DNA from: Pseudobdellovibrio exovorus JSS
Lineage (GTDB): Bacteria > Bdellovibrionota > Bdellovibrionia > Bdellovibrionales > Bdellovibrionaceae
DNA: 64,000 bases
Assembly: GCF_000348725.1 (NCBI RefSeq)
Contig: NC_020813.1
Coordinates: forward strand, 2,171,058 to 2,235,057
Direction: 5' to 3'
The number at the start of each line of letters is the position of its first letter. Position 1 is the first letter of the stretch. Shown here piece after piece: positions 17,899-25,648 of the stretch. Position numbers and translations under genes: made by a program. Below the pieces are notes generated by a model. That model worked only from the letters and a program-made list of their open reading frames with translations. It was not told where the DNA came from and searched no databases.

Positions 17899-18342
17899 TT
17901 ATCTACCAATTTCCAGTGCACTTAAAGCCATATCTTTGGTTGCCTGCACGGCCTGTACGTTAGCCTCGTAAGCCCGCGTAGCCTGTATCATATTCGTCAT
18001 TTCTTCCATGATGTTGATATTCGGGTAAGCCACATAGCCTTCCTCGTTTGCATCTGGATGCCCTGGCTCATATTTCAAGATAGGCGCTTTCGTGTCGTGA
18101 ACAATATCCGTGACCTGAACTCGATTAAAGTCTGCCTTCGGATCATTGACACCCATGATATCTCCAAAAGATTTAGCATCGGGCATGGCCTCGAAAACCA
18201 CATCCTTACGACGATACGGCCCCCCTTCAGGAGTACGCGTTGTATTGATGTTGGCAATATTAGACGAAATCGTGTTTTGACGAGCTCTTTGAGCCGCCAT
18301 ACCACTTGAGCCGATTCTGAAACCAGATAAAAAGTCACTCAT
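17899..18342 (-). CDS. flgC: Flagellar proximal rod protein FlgC
   Basis: 147 residues. N-terminal axial motif RQNTISSNIANINTTRTPEGGPYRRK with the FlgC-specific GGPYRRK; C-terminal EEMTNMIQATRAYEANVQAVQATKDMALSALEIGR. Exported through the flagellar type III system to form the rod. Preceded by AGGAG; 12 nt after flgB. Confidence 0.96.
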   Translation of the reverse strand: MSDFLSGFRIGSSGMAAQRARQNTISSNIANINTTRTPEGGPYRRKDVVFEAMPDAKSFGDIMGVNDPKADFNRVQVTDIVHDTKAPILKYEPGHPDANEEGYVAYPNINIMEEMTNMIQATRAYEANVQAVQATKDMALSALEIGR

Positions 18343-18354
18343 TCCCTATACTCC

Positions 18355-18762
18355 TTATTTCGTTTCGCTGATGGCGTATTTCATCGCTGCCATTTTTTTG
18401 TTAATCAACTGCAGAGCCGCTTTGTACATAATCGAGTTTTCAGCCAAAGCTGCCATTTCTTTATCACGATCCACTGTGTTTCCGTCATTGCTGACCGCCA
18501 CATCTGGGTTTTCATAAATTCCTGGTGTCACTTCCATTTTTCCACCGACGGCATAGTGATCCATGTGAGAAGTCGTCAAAGAATTATTACCATCCATGTC
18601 CAGAGCGCGAGACAAAGCATCTTCAAAGTCGACCTTTTTAGCGTGATAATTCGGCGTATCTGCATTGGCGATGTTAGCAGCAGTCACATTGTGACGGATC
18701 TGCCTCATGGCCAACGATGTTGCTAGAGCGGCCGTTGTTTTATCAAATAGGTTACTGCTCAT
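18355..18762 (-). CDS. flgB: Flagellar proximal rod protein FlgB
   Basis: 135 residues. Contains MRQIRHNVTAANIANADTPNYHAKKVDFEDAL near the N-terminus and a C-terminal helix (MAALAENSIMYKAALQLINKK), both typical of FlgB. Its ATG overlaps the stop of the preceding regulator-like gene (ATGA), so rod gene translation is coupled to it. Confidence 0.95.
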   Translation of the reverse strand: MSSNLFDKTTAALATSLAMRQIRHNVTAANIANADTPNYHAKKVDFEDALSRALDMDGNNSLTTSHMDHYAVGGKMEVTPGIYENPDVAVSNDGNTVDRDKEMAALAENSIMYKAALQLINKKMAAMKYAISETK

Positions 18763-19481
18763 AAGTACCCCTCTTCTCTGTATTGGTTGATTTTATTTCT
18801 TAATGTCCGGATAGAGATTCCCAAAATCTCAGCGGCGCGCGTGCGATTTTGGTGTACGAAGTAAAGCGTCTGCAAGATGTACTTACGTTCGATTTCATCC
18901 AGCTTTTGTCCAATAGTGAATTCCAGCTCTTTGGTTTGTAAGTTCAGCTCGATGTGTTCTGGCTCAACGACCGATTTGGCTTCAACTCCGTTTAGTGCGT
19001 TAAAAAATGCTTTCTCCAGCGTTGACTCCAACTCATGAAAGTTCCCCGGCCAATTGTACTGTAAGAGCTTTTCCGCTGCCTTTTCGGTTAATTTAACCGC
19101 TGTACTGTTGTTCATAAGCCCTAAAACCTCAGTGAAGAAGTTCGCAAAGCCTACAATATCAGCTTTTCTGTCCTCTAAATTCGGTAACTCGACCACGCAC
19201 GTTTTCTGGCGATCAAACATCTTCATCACATCATAGGCCATCTCTTTAGACGTCACGACAATAGCTGAATCCAAACCTGCAGGTGGCATCACTTCATCAA
19301 AAAGATTCTCTTGCACATTACCAAACGCTACGCGGTTTATATAATTCATCATCGTGGTTTTTCCAGAACCATCTTGACCAACGATGATGAAAAAAGATTT
19401 GTCCAACTGAGCGTGCAATGATTCCAGAACATTGAGCATCACTGGGCTTGTAATTTCAAATGAGCCGTACTGATATTTCAT
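18759..19481 (-). CDS. Truncated sigma54-activator-like protein (AAA+ remnant plus Fis-type HTH)
   Basis: 240 residues. Walker A (GQDGSGKTT, about 36-44) is kept, and the C-terminal part reads like an NtrC-family activator: QYNWPGNFHELESTLEKAF (sensor II region, about 143-161), then a Fis-like helix-turn-helix ending NRTRAAEILGISIRTLRNKI. Missing are the receiver domain, the GAFTGA sigma54-contacting loop, a recognisable Walker B and the arginine-finger block. It therefore should not open sigma54 promoters alone; it may bind DNA as an enhancer-site partner, antagonist or anchor for a full activator. Second gene of the sigma54-type flagellar operon: its ATG shares one base with the upstream stop (TAATG) and its stop overlaps flgB. 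Confidence 0.8.
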   Translation of the reverse strand: MKYQYGSFEITSPVMLNVLESLHAQLDKSFFIIVGQDGSGKTTMMNYINRVAFGNVQENLFDEVMPPAGLDSAIVVTSKEMAYDVMKMFDRQKTCVVELPNLEDRKADIVGFANFFTEVLGLMNNSTAVKLTEKAAEKLLQYNWPGNFHELESTLEKAFFNALNGVEAKSVVEPEHIELNLQTKELEFTIGQKLDEIERKYILQTLYFVHQNRTRAAEILGISIRTLRNKINQYREEGYL

Positions 19482-22228
19482 TATTGTTGCTCCCCGAATT
19501 GAGACATTGCAGGAATACGTTTCAGATGTTTTTTATAGTCCACATCCCAAGACGCCTGCTTCATTTTCTCGTCAGCTAATTGTTTCCAAACGCCGCCTTT
19601 ATCCGCTTCGATAAAGCTCCATGCATTTTCAGCCTTTTTGATTTCACCGGCTTTGAAATGCAAATCACCGAGTAAATAACGCTCTTGATTCATGCCGTAT
19701 TTCGCCCCGTGCTTTTTCAAAAGCGAAGAGAGCATATCAATAGCTTGTGCACTTTTTCCTTGGGAAATCAGCAATTGCGAGTACTCATTCGCCAATTTTA
19801 CTAAATCTGATTTCTGAGGATTTTCATCAGCTAACAAAGCCGTACGACACTTTTCATATGTACCAATAGCTTCATTGAACTCGCTTTTGCCCACTTGCAT
19901 TTCAGCCAGTTTAAAATTCACTGGTAATGCTAAGCTGGCATTGCCTTGCCATAATCCTGATAAATCCTTCAGATAACGAGCCGATGTAGAACTGTCGCCA
20001 CGCTGTTCATATAAATGCGATGCTAATTGCACACGCTCCACTTGCTCGCTTTCAGAAAGTTTTAAAGGATTCTGAATTTTATCTAAAAAGTGATACGCAT
20101 CTTGGTAGGCTACATTGTTGTAGCTTCCATTCGCTAACTTCAAATAAAGGCTATCAAAAGATGGCAAATATTGATTTACGCGGGCCACTTTCTCTTCCGG
20201 TTTACCTGAAATTTGATTTAAGTTTCCTAAAACTTTGCGATACTTTTCTAAAGCCACTTCGTAGGCTCCAGCGCTGTCATACGCTAAACCTAAGAAATAA
20301 TCGGTATCAATGCGGCTATGAGTTTTTAGCCATGTATCTGCATATTGTCTGTATGTCTTTAACAGCGAGTGAAACTGTTGGTTATCTGCCAACTGCTTGA
20401 TTTCATCACTGATGTTTTTAGCAATTCTGTTCGTAACTTGTTTAACATCTGGTCTGTTGGGATTCTGCTGATAGAATTTTGACAAAATATCAATAGCTTT
20501 TAAGTAGTTCTGTCTTCTGGCAAAACCATCCGCCACCATAACCACTTTAAATTGATCGATATTAGGTAAATCACTTTTTTCAGCTAGCTCATCCATTTTT
20601 TTCAATGTAGGTTCTAGCTCTTCATTCTTCATAGACTTCATCTTGGTACTTAATAGATGCAATCTTGCTACGATAGTTTTAGGGCTATCACCATAGCGGA
20701 AGTGAGTTTCTAAATAAGCACCCACAGATTTTGTCTGTTCTGCCCCCATAATGTCTAAAAGCTCACCGACACGAGTTAAAGCATACGGAGCAAAATCATG
20801 TGTTGGGAAATTTTGGGCAAAATCCAAAGCTGACTGATGAGATTCGCGATACTTTTCCTTCCAAAATTGCGCTTCCATTTTATTAAAATATGCACTTGGA
20901 AATAACTGTGAAACGAGCGGATGCTTTTTGATCGCTTGATCGTAAGCACCTGTGGCCTCATCAAACTTCTTACCAAAGAAGTTAAAGTCACCGCGTCTAA
21001 CAGCGACTTCAGCTAAAACTAATTTATCTTTTGTGTTTTTTTCAACTTCGTTCAGTACCGCTAAGGCATCTGGCAGCTTATTAATTCTAGAATAGCCATA
21101 AGACAACCCCAACTGAGCGTACAATTTAGAAATTTTATTCGCATATTTTTTATTTTCGATATGCAAATTCAATCGTCTAATCGCTGACATATAATCAGCT
21201 TTATCAATAGCTAACATTCCCGTTAATAACGACGTGCGCTCACTCAATTGAGACTCTGGATACTGTGTTAGCGCTTCACGATATGCATTTTGCGCTTGCT
21301 CGTAAAAAGCATCATTTTGTTCTTCTTTCCACAACTCGACAAAGGCATCACCTTTCATAAAGGCCACCATTTCGTGATAGCGCGATTGTGGATATTTTTG
21401 AGCAAACCAGTCTGCTGTCTGTAAAAATACTAAGTATTTTTTTCTATTAAATAATGTGCGCAGAAGCCTAGCCTGTTTATTTTCTTCTGTTTTTTCTGGC
21501 TGAACTTCGTAAACCGGTGGATTTTCTTTCATTTTCTTCCAAAAAGAAAATTCAGACTCTAAAATTGGAAACTTTAAATAGTAGTTGCTGCGACTTTTGA
21601 TAATCGCATCTTCATTATATTCCGATTCTTTCATCGCAAAACGGGCAAACTTCGCATCACCCGCATCGTATAATCCCGCTTTGGCTAAAACAGAGGTCTC
21701 GATTCCTGCTGGATCATCAATTCTTAAAATATCAACGTCAGCAGGGCGGCGATCTGCGGCTTTGTCTGTAGCTTCTGACTTAGTCGTTGCTGCCGTCTTC
21801 GCTGTGGCCTTTGGTTTTTCTTCCTGAGCTGCTATCGGAGCCTCTGACTTATAGAAATCTACTATTAACTTAGAGGGTTGATCTGTTAAGTAATCAAAAG
21901 TTTCAACGCGGTCATTTTTTAAGATGAATTCAACAAGCCATTTTTTCTTATCTGGGCTTTCCGCAATCTGTATAGATTCAACAAATGGATTTTTGACGTT
22001 ACGAATCTGCTCTAAGGCTTGCTGGTCGGCACTTTTGACCTCTAGCTGGACTTTAGTTTGTCCCTTAGATTTTACACGTTTTAAATCATAGTCCCAACTT
22101 TGCTGACCAGAAAGCTCAAAGCTTAAAGTTTCACCTTCAAAGTTAACGGCTCCTTTTACGTTAGAAGCACTAGACTCAGAGACATCAACCAATAAAAAAC
22201 AGACTGCTAAAAAAAAGATCTTTTTCAT
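19481..22228 (-). CDS. Large exported TPR protein heading the flagellar operon
   Basis: 915 residues from the ATG at 22228 (MKKIFFLAVCFLLV); a TTG eight codons earlier is less likely because it would lie upstream of the predicted transcript start. A signal peptide is followed by a beta-rich region (about 20-135) that resembles AMIN-type peptidoglycan/pilus-binding modules (FSVKLIVDFYKSE-like ending), an Ala/Lys/Thr linker, then TPR-like helical pairs over most of the remaining length. Likely periplasmic, possibly a scaffold for basal body or cell-wall coupling. I recognise no named family. Being the first gene of a flagellar operon points to a motility or envelope role. Confidence 0.75.
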   Translation of the reverse strand: MKKIFFLAVCFLLVDVSESSASNVKGAVNFEGETLSFELSGQQSWDYDLKRVKSKGQTKVQLEVKSADQQALEQIRNVKNPFVESIQIAESPDKKKWLVEFILKNDRVETFDYLTDQPSKLIVDFYKSEAPIAAQEEKPKATAKTAATTKSEATDKAADRRPADVDILRIDDPAGIETSVLAKAGLYDAGDAKFARFAMKESEYNEDAIIKSRSNYYLKFPILESEFSFWKKMKENPPVYEVQPEKTEENKQARLLRTLFNRKKYLVFLQTADWFAQKYPQSRYHEMVAFMKGDAFVELWKEEQNDAFYEQAQNAYREALTQYPESQLSERTSLLTGMLAIDKADYMSAIRRLNLHIENKKYANKISKLYAQLGLSYGYSRINKLPDALAVLNEVEKNTKDKLVLAEVAVRRGDFNFFGKKFDEATGAYDQAIKKHPLVSQLFPSAYFNKMEAQFWKEKYRESHQSALDFAQNFPTHDFAPYALTRVGELLDIMGAEQTKSVGAYLETHFRYGDSPKTIVARLHLLSTKMKSMKNEELEPTLKKMDELAEKSDLPNIDQFKVVMVADGFARRQNYLKAIDILSKFYQQNPNRPDVKQVTNRIAKNISDEIKQLADNQQFHSLLKTYRQYADTWLKTHSRIDTDYFLGLAYDSAGAYEVALEKYRKVLGNLNQISGKPEEKVARVNQYLPSFDSLYLKLANGSYNNVAYQDAYHFLDKIQNPLKLSESEQVERVQLASHLYEQRGDSSTSARYLKDLSGLWQGNASLALPVNFKLAEMQVGKSEFNEAIGTYEKCRTALLADENPQKSDLVKLANEYSQLLISQGKSAQAIDMLSSLLKKHGAKYGMNQERYLLGDLHFKAGEIKKAENAWSFIEADKGGVWKQLADEKMKQASWDVDYKKHLKRIPAMSQFGEQQ

Positions 22229-22231
22229 CGG

Positions 22232-22258
22232 AGTATTCAAAAAGCATTTCAAGTGCCA
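22232..22258 (-). promoter_or_regulatory. Sigma54 promoter of the flagellar operon
   Basis: On the minus strand CTGGCAC (22259-22253) and TGCT (22246-22243) place GG and GC exactly 10 nt apart, the fixed -24/-12 spacing of RpoN promoters; the match to the consensus is strong at TGGCAC and TGC. Predicted start is near 22232, only about 4 nt before the ATG at 22228. Confidence 0.75.
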
Positions 22259-22343
22259 GAAAATATCGAGGCTCAGATGCCTTTATTTTTTAGGCTAGGA
22301 AAAAAAATCCAACTTTTTTGGCTCGTCCAGCCAAATCAATGAC

Positions 22344-22387
22344 AGTCGAGTCCAGTGTCCTCAGTTTAATTTGAACTAGACTCGACT
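22344..22387. promoter_or_regulatory. Inverted repeat between the flagellar and Mla operons
   Basis: AGTCGAGTCCAGT (22344-22356) and ACTAGACTCGACT (22375-22387) are inverted with one mismatch over 13 bp, loop of 18 nt. It lies upstream of both divergent operons, about 85 nt upstream of the sigma54 -24 element, the usual distance of an activator site, and about 17 nt before a CATACT box for the other operon. Confidence 0.5.
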
Positions 22388-22421
22388 GAGTTAATAAGTC
22401 CCGACATACTTAAAAAACATC

Positions 22422-22919
22422 ATGCAAAAACAACTTGTTGCCACCATTCTTATTGTGTTCATGCCATTTCTATTTGTGTCTTGTGTTTCTTCTATATTAA
22501 AGGACAAGCCGCCGACTTTTAGTTCTGAGATCACTTTAAAAGATCCGTCGTCTCCTTTTACAAGAACACGCACCTCTGTTTTTCCTTCTTGGAAAAGCAG
22601 TCAATCAGGCAATGTTATTTCTATCGTATCTGACTGTAATGAAAACTCTCCGGCAACACTTTCGTCATTACATCAACTTATTGAAAGCAGCTTAGAAAGC
22701 CCTCAAATCATCTCTGAAGAAAATATCACGATCCAAGATCGCCCCTCTTTATTAAAAGTAGTGAACGCACAATTAGATGGCTATCCAATCGAAGTTCGAT
22801 CTGTATCATTCAGAAAAAAATCTTGTGGTTACGTCAGTTCTTTATCTGGAAAAAAAGGAACTCTTGAAGCCGATCGTGCCTCTTTCGAGCAGTTTTTAAA
22901 TAATTTGAGTTTTAAATGA
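22422..22919 (+). CDS. Lipoprotein of the Mla operon
   Basis: 165 residues. Lipobox LFVSC (Cys at about residue 21) after a hydrophobic signal; the mature part has no family I recognise, with a C-terminal beta-type region (IEVRSVSFRKKSCGYVSSLSG). The next residues after Cys are VS, which favours outer-membrane sorting. The stop overlaps the mlaE start (ATGA), so it belongs to the lipid-transport operon and may play the periplasmic or outer-membrane part that MlaA/MlaC play elsewhere. No Shine-Dalgarno; a CATACT box lies 11 nt before the ATG. Confidence 0.75.
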   Translation: MQKQLVATILIVFMPFLFVSCVSSILKDKPPTFSSEITLKDPSSPFTRTRTSVFPSWKSSQSGNVISIVSDCNENSPATLSSLHQLIESSLESPQIISEENITIQDRPSLLKVVNAQLDGYPIEVRSVSFRKKSCGYVSSLSGKKGTLEADRASFEQFLNNLSFK

Positions 22920-23707
22920 TCAGACAGACCGCCTTGCCCCTTAAAGACTGGATCGAAGAGCAGCTTTATTTCTTAGGCGGAATCACTCTTTTAATGCGCG
23001 ATTGTATACGTGAAGGGTTTAAGCGCCCTTTCTATGGCAATCTCTTAGTTGAACAAATTTATCAAATCGGTGTCCGCTCATTTCCTCTTATATTAGTGAC
23101 TTCAGGGACTATTGGGATGGTGATGGCTTTGCAGTTTGGTTTCGGTCTGGAAAAGTTTGGTGGCAAACCCTATGTTCCCCGCCTTGTGGCTTCGACTATT
23201 TTTCGCGAAATTGGTCCGATGTTCACCAGCCTGATGCTAGCAGCCCGCGTGGGAGCCGGTATGGCCAGTGAAATTGGATCTATGGTGGTCACACAACAAA
23301 TTGATGCTATTCGCGCCTTAGGGACCTCACCGATAAAAAAGATTGTCCTTCCCCGTATCTTAGCCTGCTTAATTATTCTTCCGCTTTTAGCGGCTATGGC
23401 CAATGTTATCGGTAATGCCGGTGGATGGCTGATCGGTGTCTCTGAATTAGGATTAGATCCTCAGTTTTATTATCGTCGTATCTTAGATACAGCCAATATT
23501 CGTGACTACCTTTCTGGTTTCGGAAAGACATTCTTCTTTGCTTTATTTATCGCGGTTCCTTCCTGTTATTTCGGACTCAATGTGAAGAATGGTACTCAAG
23601 AAGTAGGAATGGCGACTCGTAAAGCCGTGGTGACCTCTTCTTTATTGATCTTATTGGGTGACTTCTTCTTAGCTAAACTATTCTGGATATTAGAAAAATG
23701 GCTGTAA
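22916..23707 (+). CDS. mlaE: MlaE-type phospholipid ABC permease
   Basis: 263 residues, usual MlaE length. Family motifs visible: FPLILVTSGTIGMVMALQFG, the long conserved EIGPMFTSLMLAARVGAGMASEIGSM, and QIDAIRALGTSPIKKIVLPR. Five to six membrane segments. It forms the inner-membrane permease dimer of the MCE/Mla transporter that moves phospholipids between membranes and supports outer-membrane asymmetry. It overlaps the lipoprotein gene by 4 nt and mlaF by 10 nt. Confidence 0.95.
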   Translation: MIRQTALPLKDWIEEQLYFLGGITLLMRDCIREGFKRPFYGNLLVEQIYQIGVRSFPLILVTSGTIGMVMALQFGFGLEKFGGKPYVPRLVASTIFREIGPMFTSLMLAARVGAGMASEIGSMVVTQQIDAIRALGTSPIKKIVLPRILACLIILPLLAAMANVIGNAGGWLIGVSELGLDPQFYYRRILDTANIRDYLSGFGKTFFFALFIAVPSCYFGLNVKNGTQEVGMATRKAVVTSSLLILLGDFFLAKLFWILEKWL

Positions 23708-24429
23708 TTGAAGTAAAAGACTTTCGTAAATCCTTTGGTCCCAAAGTCGTCCATGACGGCGTGAGTTTTTACGTCCGAAAAGGTGAATGCCTTGGCCTTG
23801 TCGGCGGCTCTGGAACTGGGAAATCTGTTTTACTACGCAGTTTGATCGGACTTGAAATACCTAACTCAGGTAGTATCGCCATCAACGGAGAAGAAATCAC
23901 AAAATTCAATGAGTCGCAGTGGCTTCGACTACGTAAAAAAGTCGCCTATGCTTTTCAAGGCGGCGCCCTATTCGATTCAATGACCGTTTTTCAAAATCTT
24001 TCTTATCCTCTAGCTGAACACACGAAAATGTCCAAAGAGGAAATCAAACAGCGCATTGCCAATCAGTTGGCTGATTTCGGTCTTGCGGGAACAGAATCCC
24101 TGTATCCCAATGAGCTTTCAGGTGGAATGCAAAAGCGCGTAGGGTTAGCGCGCGCTATGATGCTAGAGCCAGAAGTTCTTCTGTATGATGAACCCACAGC
24201 TGGCTTAGATCCTTACAATACAAAACGCATTCAGGAGCTTATCCTGAATTTAAAAACTAAAGGTGTAACATCCATCCTTGTAACTCACGATATGCCAACG
24301 GCGTTGGCTGTCTGTGACAAGTTCGCTTTCTTGAAAGATAAAGTGATTAAAGAGCAAGGTACAATTGATCAGTTAAAAAACCGAACTGACAGTTTGATTC
24401 ATCAATTCATCGAAGGAAATATCTTATGA
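23698..24429 (+). CDS. mlaF: MlaF-type ATP-binding protein
   Basis: 243 residues. Walker A GGSGTGKS (about 36-43), Q-loop AYAFQGGALFDSMTVFQNL (the GGALFDS text is specific to the MlaF/Ttg2A group), signature LSGGMQKRVGLARAM, Walker B VLLYDEPTAGLDP and switch His (LVTHDM). Drives the MlaE permease. Overlaps both neighbours. Confidence 0.95.
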   Translation: MAVIEVKDFRKSFGPKVVHDGVSFYVRKGECLGLVGGSGTGKSVLLRSLIGLEIPNSGSIAINGEEITKFNESQWLRLRKKVAYAFQGGALFDSMTVFQNLSYPLAEHTKMSKEEIKQRIANQLADFGLAGTESLYPNELSGGMQKRVGLARAMMLEPEVLLYDEPTAGLDPYNTKRIQELILNLKTKGVTSILVTHDMPTALAVCDKFAFLKDKVIKEQGTIDQLKNRTDSLIHQFIEGNIL

Positions 24430-25190
24430 CACAAATCAAAGTCGGAGCCTTTCTATTTGCTGGTATCATGATTTTACTGGTAACCGTTTTCACAATCGGT
24501 TCTAACAGTTCACTTTTTCAAGAAGTTATTGAAGTACAAAGCTATTTTGACTCTGTTCAAGGCCTCAATAAAGGAGCTGTTGTTTCTTTAGCCGGAGTAA
24601 AAATTGGCAACGTAGAAAATATTGCTTTTGATGAAAATCGCAATTTGGTGCGTGTCACCTCTGTTATTGACAGTTCTTTCCGTAGCAAATTACGCACAGA
24701 CAGCCGTGTAGAAATCAGAACGCAAGGAGCTTTAGGAGATAAATATCTGTACGTTACACCGGGAAGTAGTGAAGAGTTCGTAACCAATGACTCAGAACTT
24801 GTTGCCGACTACGGCAATGATATTTTGTCGGTGATCTCAAAACGTGGAAATGAAAGTGAACATATCTTTGATATCCTCAAAGACTTAAAGACAATCACTC
24901 ACGCACTTGCTGAAAACAACAAGGTCGGTCACGTTACAAATAACTTAGAAAAGGCGTCTGCTAATCTTGTGCAATTGACAGAGCAACTGAACAAAACTGT
25001 TAAATCTGGAAGTCTAGATCGCTCGGCTGCTAAACTAGAAAAAATCTTAGATAAAGTCGATCGTGGTGAAGGCACTTTAGGCGCCTTGATCAATGACAAT
25101 TCTGTACACGAAAGAATTAAGAGCATTCTAGGAGCTGGACAAAAAAGTCAGCAAGTCCGCAGCATCTTAAAATCATCCGTTGAAGAGTAG
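24426..25190 (+). CDS. mlaD: MlaD-type MCE-domain protein
   Basis: 254 residues. An N-terminal membrane anchor (about 5-25) is followed by the MCE domain (YFDSVQGLNKGAVVSLAGVKIGNVENI, then RTQGALGDKYLYVTPG) and a helical C-terminal tail (KASANLVQLTEQLNKTVKSG, then LDKVDRGEGTLGALINDNSVH), a tail common in non-enteric MCE proteins. Hexamers of MlaD form the periplasmic lipid channel of the complex. Last gene of the operon. Confidence 0.93.
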   Translation: MTQIKVGAFLFAGIMILLVTVFTIGSNSSLFQEVIEVQSYFDSVQGLNKGAVVSLAGVKIGNVENIAFDENRNLVRVTSVIDSSFRSKLRTDSRVEIRTQGALGDKYLYVTPGSSEEFVTNDSELVADYGNDILSVISKRGNESEHIFDILKDLKTITHALAENNKVGHVTNNLEKASANLVQLTEQLNKTVKSGSLDRSAAKLEKILDKVDRGEGTLGALINDNSVHERIKSILGAGQKSQQVRSILKSSVEE

Positions 25191-25210
25191 TTTTATTATT
25201 ACTTAATATA

Positions 25211-25591
25211 TTACTTAATAAATTTTTTCAGATTGGTTTTGAACTTTTCGTCATTCGTTGATGGCGTCATTTTACGATCCAAAGTCAATCGCACTTCTTT
25301 AACAAAACCCGCACGAAACTTCTGATTTACCGAGTGTTTAATTGGCTCTAGCATGAAGCTCATCTGCTGCATCCATACGGAGTTACGCACCCACAGCCAC
25401 AGGACACCTTGGTGATACGAAATCGGCTCTGCATGTTCAGATACAGTGGGACCCACCACATCCTTCCAGCTTAGCCACAACTTCCAGCGCAAGTATTGAT
25501 CCGAAACAGGCCCAGCTTTATCCTCTAAGAGCTTGTGTAGCACTTCAGCGCTGGTATTGAATTTAGATTTAAAATCCTGTTCGGAAGACAT
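25211..25591 (-). CDS. DciA-like protein (DUF721)
   Basis: 126 residues from the ATG at 25591. The DUF721/DciA core is visible: WKDVVGPTVSEHAEPISYHQGVLWLWVRNSVWMQQMSFM. DciA is the ancestral loader of the replicative helicase DnaB in bacteria without DnaC or DnaI. Standalone gene, convergent with mlaD and divergent from trmFO (58 nt between starts). The assignment rests on this one conserved core. Confidence 0.75.
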   Translation of the reverse strand: MSSEQDFKSKFNTSAEVLHKLLEDKAGPVSDQYLRWKLWLSWKDVVGPTVSEHAEPISYHQGVLWLWVRNSVWMQQMSFMLEPIKHSVNQKFRAGFVKEVRLTLDRKMTPSTNDEKFKTNLKKFIK

Positions 25592-25648
25592 ACCTACAAG
25601 TACCACAAAGCCTTGCTTTTTTCATTAATAAAGTCTACTGATAACCCG

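Noticed and set aside
22318-22334. Hairpin TTGGCT/AGCCAA as a terminator
   Set aside because: The T-run precedes it on the plus strand and an A-run follows on the minus strand, so it lacks the 3' T-run on either strand.
25613-25648. Leaderless-type promoter for trmFO (TTGCTT, 17 nt, TACTGA)
   Set aside because: The -10 matches only two of six consensus positions, so it was not added to the leaderless set.
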